Origin: Chromobacterium piscinae
Lineage (GTDB): Bacteria; Pseudomonadota; Gammaproteobacteria; Burkholderiales; Chromobacteriaceae
Direction: 5' to 3'
Assembly: GCF_021129175.1 (NCBI RefSeq)
Contig: NZ_JAJOHV010000020.1
Location: forward strand, 1-64,000
Length of the DNA: 64,000 nucleotides
Part shown: positions 24,615 to 32,305 of the stretch, piece by piece
Layout of the letters: every line of letters begins with the position of its first letter
Numbering within the stretch: position 1 is the first letter of the stretch
The notes under the pieces: model-generated
Told to the model about the DNA's origin: nothing
Database searches by the model: none
The model's input: only the letters and a program-made list of their open reading frames with translations
Translations under genes and position numbers: made by a program

Positions 24615-25675
24615 GATTCCAGTCGTCGGCGAAGCTGCCGTTCCGCATCGACCTGCAACGTACCGCCCAAGCCTACCTGGCCGAGCGCGGCGAACACCGC
24701 TTCGCCGACTGGCGCGTGGGGCTGAAAGGCGCGGCGCTGGCGGCGCTCAGCCTGGCTTGTTATGTGCTGGCATTGCGCGCGACGACGATGTGGTCGTTCG
24801 CGCCGGCCTACATCGCGGCCATCGTCATGGCGATGCTGCTGGCGATGAACACCTTGCACGACGCCGCCCACGGCGCCCTGTTTCGCAACGCAAGGCTCAA
24901 CCGGTGGCTGGCCCGCGCCGCCAGTTTGCCGATGGGCATAGATGCCGACATCTGGACCCGGCGGCATGTGCACCTGCACCATACCTACCCCAATGTCGAC
25001 GGCTACGATCTGGACATCGAGCCCAACCCTTTCCTGCGGCAAACGCCGTTCCAGGACTGGTCGCCGCAATTCCGCTACCAGCACCGCTACTGGCCGCTGG
25101 TGGCGGCACTGTCCCTGCCCTACCTGTGCTGGTACGGCGATTGGCTGGACCTGCTGGGCAAGAGCAAGCTGCGGCAATACGACAGCCAACCCATTCCCGC
25201 AGGCGGATTCCTGCTGGGCAAGCTGGGACACCTGATCCTGCTGCTGGCGTTGCCCTGGTATTGCCTGCCGGCCGGCGCGATCGGCTGGGGCGGCCTGCTG
25301 CTTTGCTATCTGGCCGGCTTGATGACGGCGTCCTGTTTTCTGGTGGCGATGATCTTGGGCACCCATTGGGCCGAGGTGGAGTTCTTCCGGCCTGAAGGCG
25401 CGGAAATGCCTCATACCTGGCATGAGCACCAGTTCCTGACCTGCTGCGACTGGCAGCCCAGGCCGCGGGCGCTGGGGCATTTATTGGGCGGCTTGCATCT
25501 GCACCTGACCCACCATTTGTTTCCGGCCTATAGCCACCGCCACTATCCGGCGTTGGCGCGCATCGTCGAGCAGCTGGCGCAGCGGCATGGCCTGCCCTAT
25601 CGTTGCATCGGCTATCAGGGGCTCTGGCGCGCGCAGCAGAACTTCCTGCGGGGGATGGGCCGTCGGCCCGAATAA
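24602..25675 (+). CDS. Membrane fatty acid desaturase
   Basis: 357 residues from ATG 24602, overlapping the hydroxylase gene by 13 bp. Three His boxes are present: HDAAHG, HVHLHHTYPN and HLHLTHHLFP. This is the membrane diiron desaturase fold, which inserts a double bond in acyl chains. It is the last gene of the operon, and a strong hairpin follows. Together with the previous gene it provides two oxygen-dependent modifications for the product of the cluster. Confidence 0.9.
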   Translation: MGKLRFQSSAKLPFRIDLQRTAQAYLAERGEHRFADWRVGLKGAALAALSLACYVLALRATTMWSFAPAYIAAIVMAMLLAMNTLHDAAHGALFRNARLNRWLARAASLPMGIDADIWTRRHVHLHHTYPNVDGYDLDIEPNPFLRQTPFQDWSPQFRYQHRYWPLVAALSLPYLCWYGDWLDLLGKSKLRQYDSQPIPAGGFLLGKLGHLILLLALPWYCLPAGAIGWGGLLLCYLAGLMTASCFLVAMILGTHWAEVEFFRPEGAEMPHTWHEHQFLTCCDWQPRPRALGHLLGGLHLHLTHHLFPAYSHRHYPALARIVEQLAQRHGLPYRCIGYQGLWRAQQNFLRGMGRRPE

Positions 25676-25696
25676 GAAATGTCGGTTTGAATCAAA

Positions 25697-25727
25697 ACGC
25701 CCGCGCAGCTGCGCGGGCGTTTCGCTT
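25697..25727. terminator. Strong bidirectional terminator
   Basis: A perfect 24-bp palindrome (ACGCCCGCGCAG and its complement) at 25697-25720, with AAAA before and TTTCGCTTTC after. It ends the lipid operon on the plus strand and the GNAT-like gene on the minus strand. Confidence 0.9.
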
Positions 25728-25728
25728 T

Positions 25729-26505
25729 CTAGCCGCGATGGCCATGCGGATGCGGCGCGAAGAGCCGGCTCAGGCGGTTCAGCAGCATGCGCCCGGTGGC
25801 GTGCGCCATGCAGCCCAGCGTGACCGGCACCAGCGTCAGCAAGCCATGGCCCTTGGTGTAGCCGGGGTTGCGGTGGATGTAGAACTGGGCCGCCGAATTG
25901 GGGCTGGCTTGCCACTGCCTGCGGTCGCCCTCGTTATCGCGCGTTTGCCAGCCCACGTGGACCACGCCCGGCTTGTCCGGATCCACCGGCTTGAGGCCGA
26001 ACAACCGCGCCAGCTGGCCGATCACCCCGCCGTAATCCAGCTCTGAGGATTGCTGGGCGCTGGGCCATACCCGGGTGGCGTACTTGTCCAGCAGCATATA
26101 GCTGGATGGATGCACCAAAGCCCCCAGGTAGTAAACCCGGCGGCCAGGCCGGGTCAGGCGGTAAGCCAGCACCTGGCGGCACACGAACGGCGCGTTGCGG
26201 TTTTTGCCGCGGTAGGCCCGCATCAACCCGGCTTCCATCCGGATTACGGTGGATTCGCGTCCTTCCAGGTTTTGTTCGAAGAAATGGATTGCGCAATAAC
26301 CAACGGATTGGCCTTGCGCATTCTTATGAATCAGAATGCGCGTTTCTTTGGCTTTGGAATATACGACATAGCTGGCGAAATCCTCCTTGCTGACGCCGTC
26401 GAATATATCGCAATGCACCAGGTATAATTCATCCACCAGTTTTTCCCTGTCGGGCGCATCCATCAAGGCTGGCGCAACGACGACAGATTTTCCCATTTTA
26501 GACAT
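25729..26505 (-). CDS. GNAT-like acyltransferase, unassigned
   Basis: 258 residues. The central part reads like a GNAT core: ETRILIHKNAQGQSVGYCAI as strands 2-4 and MEAGLMRAYRGKNRN as the acyl-CoA-binding loop. The C-terminal 50 residues contain a hydrophobic patch (LLTLVPVTLGCMAHATG) and a basic, His-rich end, so it may touch the membrane. Convergent to the lipid operon and separated from it by a shared terminator. It could modify the lipid product, but that is only position. Confidence 0.45.
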   Translation of the reverse strand: MSKMGKSVVVAPALMDAPDREKLVDELYLVHCDIFDGVSKEDFASYVVYSKAKETRILIHKNAQGQSVGYCAIHFFEQNLEGRESTVIRMEAGLMRAYRGKNRNAPFVCRQVLAYRLTRPGRRVYYLGALVHPSSYMLLDKYATRVWPSAQQSSELDYGGVIGQLARLFGLKPVDPDKPGVVHVGWQTRDNEGDRRQWQASPNSAAQFYIHRNPGYTKGHGLLTLVPVTLGCMAHATGRMLLNRLSRLFAPHPHGHRG

Positions 26506-26634
26506 GTTAGCCCTATTTTATTTGAATGGAAAATATCACTTTTGCTGCTAATAACATGAAATTTATTGCAATAAAACGGTAAATATTCGCTACAAATATT
26601 AATTCAAACGTTTGAGTGACTGAAATAGGAAAAA

Positions 26635-26655
26635 AGGCCAGTCAAAGACTGGCCT
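26635..26655 (-). terminator. Terminator of the M24 peptidase gene
   Basis: Stem AGGCCAGTC / GACTGGCCT with a 3-nt loop; on the minus strand it is followed by a run of T. It lies 56 bp after the peptidase stop. Confidence 0.85.
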
Positions 26656-26710
26656 AGTTATATTTTGATGGGCTTAATTTTATTAATGAAAGTCTGAGAG
26701 GATATATTTT

Positions 26711-27922
26711 CTAGGCTGAAACCATTTTGCGGATGAAATAGCCTTTCATTCTTTGGGCCGGTTTGGCGGCCGCAATGGTCAACGCTTCCAGCTGCACCGC
26801 CGCCTGGCCGGTCAGGTTGATCCAGCCCTCTTCGGTGACGGCCAGCGTATCGGAATGGCGGTAGCCTCCCTCATTCTCCAGATAGATGCCCGGCTCTATC
26901 GACACCACCATGCCGGCCTGCAATACATCGGCGCTACCCTGCGCCAGCCAGGGCGCTTCGTGATTGCCCAACCCCAGGCCATGGCCGCAACGGTGCAGCC
27001 GCAAGCGCCAATCGCCGAAGCTCCTGTCCTGCAGGAAATCGTTGACCTTTTCGTCGATCTCGCCGCAGGCGACGCCCGGCCTTAGCATGGACATCGCCAG
27101 ACTGCGCGCTTCGCCCATCAGCTGGAAACGCTCGCGCTGGGCGGCGGTGGGTTCGCGGGTGAAGAAGGTGCGCTCGCATTCGGCGGTGTAGCCGTCCAGG
27201 CGAACGACGGAAATCACCACGTGGGGGCCATCCTTCAGCCGTTGCGACAACTGCGGAATCGCATGCGGCTGCGCGCTCAGCGGCGCCGGCCAGGGCGCCA
27301 GCAGCACCCGGGTGCACAGCGGGTCGAAATCCGGCTCCTCGCGGATGATCCGCCGCAGCAGCTGCTGGCCGGTGGCATAGCCCTCGGCCACGGACACGCC
27401 GTCGTAAACGCCGCGCAGCAGCTGATTCACGCCATCCGCCGCGTAGCGTCCGGCGCGCGCCAGCTTGGCGATCTCCCATGGCGATTTGACCATCCGTATC
27501 AGGTCCAGCGCGTCGTCGGCGCGGCCGCCCACCGATTGCATGAACTCGGCGTGGTGCAGCGGCGTGGCGGGATCGAAGGCGAAGCGGTCGCAAAGCAGCG
27601 GAATCAGCGCGTCCTCCCAACGCTGCCCCGCCGGAGCCGGGTACTCGCGATAGCTGTGAACATCTTCTTCCTCGACATTCCAGGCCTGTTTCAGGTGCGC
27701 ATGCTCAAGCTGGGGCACCAGCAGCTTGCGCTTGCCGCTGGCGGCGTCCAGCAGCAGGAAGAACGGGCGCTCCAGCGGTTCGTAGCTGATGCCCGACAGG
27801 TAGTAGATGCTCTCCGTGCCGCTGGCCACATATTGCGGGATGCCGGCCTCCAGCAGGCGGTTGCGCAGCAGTTGGTCGCGGCGCGCCATCTCCCGCTGGC
27901 GTGGCTGTTCGAAATGCGCCAT
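26711..27922 (-). CDS. M24-family (Xaa-Pro aminopeptidase-like) protein with altered metal site
   Basis: 403 residues from ATG 27922, with GGAGGGGG upstream; an earlier in-frame Met lacks such a site. The creatinase-type N-domain precedes a pita-bread fold containing HRCGHGLGLGNHE and SIEPGIYLE. The first metal-ligand region reads VVISVVRLDGYTAECERTFF. A canonical enzyme has an Asp where this one has Ser or Ile, and Asp where this one has Glu. It may be a metal-independent creatinase-like hydrolase or a non-catalytic member. Substrate unknown. Confidence 0.8.
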   Translation of the reverse strand: MAHFEQPRQREMARRDQLLRNRLLEAGIPQYVASGTESIYYLSGISYEPLERPFFLLLDAASGKRKLLVPQLEHAHLKQAWNVEEEDVHSYREYPAPAGQRWEDALIPLLCDRFAFDPATPLHHAEFMQSVGGRADDALDLIRMVKSPWEIAKLARAGRYAADGVNQLLRGVYDGVSVAEGYATGQQLLRRIIREEPDFDPLCTRVLLAPWPAPLSAQPHAIPQLSQRLKDGPHVVISVVRLDGYTAECERTFFTREPTAAQRERFQLMGEARSLAMSMLRPGVACGEIDEKVNDFLQDRSFGDWRLRLHRCGHGLGLGNHEAPWLAQGSADVLQAGMVVSIEPGIYLENEGGYRHSDTLAVTEEGWINLTGQAAVQLEALTIAAAKPAQRMKGYFIRKMVSA

Positions 27923-27989
27923 ATCGTCCCCCTCCCATTCCTGGATTTGAGATATCAATATGACATAAATCAAATATCATTTCCGTCCG

Positions 27990-29363
27990 TTATGCATGCC
28001 GAACGCCGGCCGCGCCTTGCAACTGGTCGAATTGCTTCCATAGCAGCAATGCGACCGCCGCGCCAAGCAGCAGGTTCACCAGCGGCATGGCCAGCCATAC
28101 GCCGTCCAGGCCCATGGCCATCGGCAGCAATGCCAGCGCCGGCAGCAGCAGCGCAGTCTTGCCCACGGTCACGCCCAGCGCCAGCCGGGTCAGCGCCATG
28201 GCTTGCAAGGCTGTCGCGCCGACGATGACCAGCCCATCCAGCGGCATGGCCAGCAAATGCAGGCGCAGCGCGCGGCTGCCGGCTTCTATCAGCTCGCTGC
28301 TGCCGTCGCTGTACCAGCCGGCGATCCAGGCTGGAAACAGCTGGACCGCCGCACATGCGGCCACGCCGATGGCTAGGCCCACTTTCAATCCGTGCAGCAA
28401 AGCCGCGCGCGCCCGTTCGGGCTGGCCTGCGCCGATGGCGTGCCCCAGCAGCGGCTGCATGCCCACCGCCAGGCCGTGGATCACCAGCGTGAACAGCGAC
28501 TCGCTATAGCCCGCCACCGCATAGGCGGCCACGCTCAGGTCGTCGCCCCACACCAGCAGCTGGCGGTTGTGCGCGAACAGCAGCAGGGCCAGGTTGAGCT
28601 CCATCAGCAGGCTGGGCGCGCCCAGCGCCAGGATGGGCCACAGCCCCTGCCAGTCCGGCCGCAGCCGCCCCAGTTGGATGCGCAGCGCCGCGCGCGGGCT
28701 GAAAAAGTATGCCAGCGCCAGAAGCAGCACCACGGCCTCGGCCAGCAGCGTGCCGATGGCCGCGCCGGCCAGGCCCTTGCCCATCACGCCGACAAACAGA
28801 TAATCCAGGCCGATGTTCAGCAGCGCGCCCAGCGTCATCAAAGCGGTGGACAGCTTGGGACGCCCGTCGTTGCGCACCAGATAGGTCAGGAGCATCGGCC
28901 CCATGGTCAGGCCGGCGCCGGACAGCATCAGCAACAGATAGCCGCGCGCCTGTTCCGCCACCTGAGGCTGGACATCGGCCTTCAGCCAGGACAGCAGCAG
29001 ATCGATATTGGGCAGGCCCAGCGCGGGGATCAGCGCGCTCAGCAAAACCAGCAGCGCCAGCGCCGCCAGCAAGGTGCCGCGCGCGGCGCGCATGTCGCCT
29101 GCGCCTTGCTGGATCGCGATCCGGGTGGCGGCGCCCATGCTGATCATCGCGCCGAGGCCCACCTGCAGCATCACCAGCGGATAGGCGAGATTGATCGCGG
29201 CCAGGCCGTGGCTGCCCACGTAGTGGCCGACGAAAATGCCGTCTATCACCGCATACAGGCCGGTGACCAGCATGCCGGCGATGGAGGGAATGGCGTAGCG
29301 CCAGAACAGCGTGGAGACCGGAAGCGTATCCAGATCACGGATGTGGGTATTGGTATTCTGCAT
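27990..29363 (-). CDS. MATE-family multidrug efflux pump
   Basis: 457 residues from Met at 29363 (MQNTNTHIRDLDTLPVSTLF), which clears the operator palindrome upstream; a start at 29408 would overlap it. Twelve membrane helices are expected, in two matching halves, as in MATE Na+/H+-drug antiporters. It is divergent from a TetR regulator, with an operator between them, which predicts drug-induced expression. Confidence 0.9.
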   Translation of the reverse strand: MQNTNTHIRDLDTLPVSTLFWRYAIPSIAGMLVTGLYAVIDGIFVGHYVGSHGLAAINLAYPLVMLQVGLGAMISMGAATRIAIQQGAGDMRAARGTLLAALALLVLLSALIPALGLPNIDLLLSWLKADVQPQVAEQARGYLLLMLSGAGLTMGPMLLTYLVRNDGRPKLSTALMTLGALLNIGLDYLFVGVMGKGLAGAAIGTLLAEAVVLLLALAYFFSPRAALRIQLGRLRPDWQGLWPILALGAPSLLMELNLALLLFAHNRQLLVWGDDLSVAAYAVAGYSESLFTLVIHGLAVGMQPLLGHAIGAGQPERARAALLHGLKVGLAIGVAACAAVQLFPAWIAGWYSDGSSELIEAGSRALRLHLLAMPLDGLVIVGATALQAMALTRLALGVTVGKTALLLPALALLPMAMGLDGVWLAMPLVNLLLGAAVALLLWKQFDQLQGAAGVRHA

Positions 29364-29407
29364 GGCGTCGTTACAGTAAAGAGCGATGAGGAATAGCCAT
29401 TCTAGCA

Positions 29408-29435
29408 TTTAATTAATCATGCATGATTGATTAAA
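29408..29435. promoter_or_regulatory. TetR-type operator between MATE and tetR
   Basis: A 28-bp near-perfect palindrome: TTTAATTAATCATG against its mirror CATGATTGATTAAA, with 13 of 14 positions paired. It sits between divergent starts and is the probable binding site of the adjacent TetR protein. Confidence 0.8.
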
Positions 29436-29478
29436 TAATGACACAATGTGACGGACAATGACATGAAAGAAAAGACGG

Positions 29479-30126
29479 ATGGCCCGCAAAACCAAGGAAG
29501 ACTCGCAGAAAACCCGGGACGCGATACTGGATGGCGCGGAGCAGGTGTTTCTGGACAAGGGCATAGCCAACGCCACCATGGCCGAGATCGCCGACGCGGC
29601 GAAGGTGTCGCGCGGCGCGGTGTACGGGCATTACGACAACAAGATGGAAGTGTGCCAGGCGATGATAGACCGCGCGTTCGCGCTGGACGCGCTGCGCTTC
29701 CCCTCTCAAGGCGAATCCGCCGGCGATACGCTGGTGGCGGCTGGCGTTTACTACCTGGCCCAGTTCCTGGAGCCGGGTTCGCCGCAGCGGGTGTACCAGA
29801 TCCTGTATCAGAAGTGCGAGCAAATCGAGGAAAACCGCAGCGTGCTGCGGCGGCGCGAACTGGCGGACCGCTTGACCACGCACTACGCGCGCAGACAACT
29901 GCGGCGGGCCATCGCGCAGAACGAGCTGCCCGCCTCGCTGGACATCGGGCTGGCCGCGGACTATCTGGTCTGCCTGTTTCTTGGCTTGTACGAGCTGCTG
30001 GAGGCCAGTCCCGATGCGCTGCCCCGATGCGAACGAATCTTGCGCGGCGCGCTGCAGGGACTGCCGCACGCGGCCAGCATCATGCGCCGGCCGCCGCTAC
30101 TCGACATGGCGCCGGAAGCGCCATAG
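29479..30126 (+). CDS. TetR/AcrR-family repressor
   Basis: 215 residues. The N-terminal HTH is typical: TRDAILDGAEQVFLDKG then TMAEIADAAKVSRGAVYGHY. The C-terminal ligand domain resembles AcrR/TtgR. Likely represses the divergent MATE pump through the palindrome in the shared spacer. Its 3' end overlaps the end of the convergent ABC permease gene by 30 bp. Confidence 0.93.
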   Translation: MARKTKEDSQKTRDAILDGAEQVFLDKGIANATMAEIADAAKVSRGAVYGHYDNKMEVCQAMIDRAFALDALRFPSQGESAGDTLVAAGVYYLAQFLEPGSPQRVYQILYQKCEQIEENRSVLRRRELADRLTTHYARRQLRRAIAQNELPASLDIGLAADYLVCLFLGLYELLEASPDALPRCERILRGALQGLPHAASIMRRPPLLDMAPEAP

Positions 30127-31188
30127 CGCCAGACTCAGCGTGGCCACGGCGATCAGCCACAGCGGCAGCAGCCACGGCCAGGCGTCGGCGAAGCCATAGC
30201 CTTTCAGGAACACCCCCTTCAAAATGGGAATGAAGTAGCTGAGCGGATTGATCCGCGCCAGCCATTGCAGCGCGTCCGGCATGTTTTCGATCGGCGATAC
30301 GTAGCCCGACAGGATCACCGCCGGCACCATGAAGGAAAACACGCCCAGGAACGCCTGTTGCTGGGTGCGGCAGATCGACGAGATGAACAGCCCCACTCCG
30401 GCCAGCGCCAGCCCATAACTGGCCATGCTGGTCAGCAGCAGGGCGGTGGAGCCGCCGAAAGGCACCCGATAGGCCCAGGCCGCGGCGATGGCGATCAGCC
30501 CTCCCTGCAGCAGCGCCACCAGCACGCCAGGCACCGCCTTGCCTGCCATCACATAGGCCGGCGTCAGCGGCGACACCAGCAGCTGGTCGTAAGTACCCTC
30601 CTCGCGCTCCCGCGCCACCGACAAGGCGGTGACGATCAGGCAGCCTATGGTGGTGATGATGGCCACCAGGCTGGGCAGCACGTGCCACTGGAACTCCAGA
30701 TTGGGGTTGTACAGATTGCGCACCGACAATTGCGGCCCCGGGGCGACGCGCTCCTGCTGGTAAGCGGCGACCACTTGCCCGATATAGGCGCTGGCGATCT
30801 GCCCGCTGTTGGAGCGGCGGCCATCCACGATTACCTGCAGCGTGGCCGGGCGGCCGGCGGCCAGCGCGCGCGAGAAATCCTGCGGAAACACCACCGCCAG
30901 CAGCGCGCACTGCCGGTCTACACAGTCGCGCAACGCCTCATGGCTGCGCATCGGCACGATATGGTCGAACGTGGCGCTGGCGGCCAGGCGTTTCACCAAC
31001 TCCTGCGAGGCCGCGCCGGCATCCTGATTGTAAACCGCCAGGCTGGCATGCTTGACCTCCAGCGTGGCGGCGAAGGGAAACACCAGCAGTTGCAGCAGCA
31101 CGGGCACAACCAGCAACAGGCGCCCCTGGCGGTTGCCGGCCAGCGCCTGCAGTTCCTTGATGATCAGCCACAACAGTCGTTGCCACAT
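30097..31188 (-). CDS. ABC-2 type exporter permease (second)
   Basis: 363 residues. An N-terminal helix is followed by a large periplasmic loop (about 40-170) and five more helices near the C-terminus, including SVAREREEGTYDQLLVSPL, the signature of ABC-2 (YbhR/YhhJ-type) permeases. It is the last gene of the hlyD-ABC-permease-permease operon and begins 4 bp after the previous stop. The two permeases probably pair. Confidence 0.9.
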   Translation of the reverse strand: MWQRLLWLIIKELQALAGNRQGRLLLVVPVLLQLLVFPFAATLEVKHASLAVYNQDAGAASQELVKRLAASATFDHIVPMRSHEALRDCVDRQCALLAVVFPQDFSRALAAGRPATLQVIVDGRRSNSGQIASAYIGQVVAAYQQERVAPGPQLSVRNLYNPNLEFQWHVLPSLVAIITTIGCLIVTALSVAREREEGTYDQLLVSPLTPAYVMAGKAVPGVLVALLQGGLIAIAAAWAYRVPFGGSTALLLTSMASYGLALAGVGLFISSICRTQQQAFLGVFSFMVPAVILSGYVSPIENMPDALQWLARINPLSYFIPILKGVFLKGYGFADAWPWLLPLWLIAVATLSLALWRFRRHVE

Positions 31189-31192
31189 GGCT

Positions 31193-32305
31193 TCAGTCGA
31201 GCGTGCGGCGGGTTTTGCGCACGGTCTGTCCCAGCCAGAACACGCCCAGCAGAATCAGGCTGGCGGCGTTGAACCACAGCAACGATGGAATCACCCCGGC
31301 CTGGAACAGCGTCTGCAGCGTGCTGGCGAAATACCGCGCCGGCAGGATGCGGGTCAGCCATTGCAGCGGCGCCGGCATGCTGGAAATCTCGAACACGAAG
31401 CCCGACAGCATCAGCGCGGGCAGGTAGCCGGCTGTCAACGCGGCCTGGGCGGCGTCGAACTGGGTGCGCATCACCGTGGACAGGAACAGGCCCATCCCCA
31501 GCGCGTTGGCCAGAAACAGCGAGGACATCAGCCACAGCAGCCACAGCGGCCCGCGGAAAGGCACCCCCATCACGAACACGGCAACGATCAGGCACAACAG
31601 CATGGCCGCGATCCCCAGCACGTAATACGGCAGTATCTTGGATAGCAGCAATTCGGCGCGGCTCACCGGCGTGGCCAGCAGCGCTTCCATGGTGCCCCGC
31701 TCCCATTCCCGCGCCACCACCAGCGAGGACAGCAGCGCGCCGATGATGGTCATCACGATGGCGATGGTGCCCGGCACCAGGAAATTGGGGCTTTCCGCGC
31801 TGGGGTTGAACCAGAAGCGCTGGCGGATATCGATGGCTGGCGTGATGGGGTGGGCGCGCTCGTCGCCTTCGGCCTGCTGCCAGCGCAGCCAGGCGCCCTG
31901 GACATAGGCGGCGACGAAGTTGGCGGTGTTCGGCTCCGCGCCGTCGGTCAGCAGCTGAACCGTTCCCCGTCCAGCCAGCCAGTCGCGGGAGAAGCCCTCT
32001 CGAATCACTACCGCGCCGCGTATCTTGCCATGCGCCAGTTTTTGCTCCATTTCCGGACGGGAGCGCAGCGGCTGCACGTCCAGCGCCGGCGTCGCGTACA
32101 GCGTCGCGGCCAGCCGTTGCGCGGCGCCGCCGCCATCCTCGCGCAGCAAACCCAGCCGGATGTGGGCGGAGTCCAGATTCACCGCGTACCCCAGGATGAA
32201 CAACAGCGCCACCGGCAAGATGAAGGCGATCAGGATGCTGCTGGGGTCGCGGACGATCTGATAGCTCTCCTTGCGGCACAGCGCGGCCAGGCGGCGCAGG
32301 TTCAT
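31193..32305 (-). CDS. ABC-2 type exporter permease (first)
   Basis: 370 residues, same architecture as the next gene: N-terminal helix (SILIAFILPVALLFILG), large external domain, and SLVVAREWERGTMEALLATPV before the C-terminal helices. Its ATG overlaps the stop of the ATPase gene (ATGA). Together they form a YbhSR-like heterodimer in the inner membrane. Confidence 0.9.
   Translation of the reverse strand: MNLRRLAALCRKESYQIVRDPSSILIAFILPVALLFILGYAVNLDSAHIRLGLLREDGGGAAQRLAATLYATPALDVQPLRSRPEMEQKLAHGKIRGAVVIREGFSRDWLAGRGTVQLLTDGAEPNTANFVAAYVQGAWLRWQQAEGDERAHPITPAIDIRQRFWFNPSAESPNFLVPGTIAIVMTIIGALLSSLVVAREWERGTMEALLATPVSRAELLLSKILPYYVLGIAAMLLCLIVAVFVMGVPFRGPLWLLWLMSSLFLANALGMGLFLSTVMRTQFDAAQAALTAGYLPALMLSGFVFEISSMPAPLQWLTRILPARYFASTLQTLFQAGVIPSLLWFNAASLILLGVFWLGQTVRKTRRTLD

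Noticed and set aside
18834-25675. Standard oleABCD olefin cluster
   Set aside because: Only OleA- and OleD-like genes are present; the OleB hydrolase and OleC synthetase are absent, and the rest does not fit.
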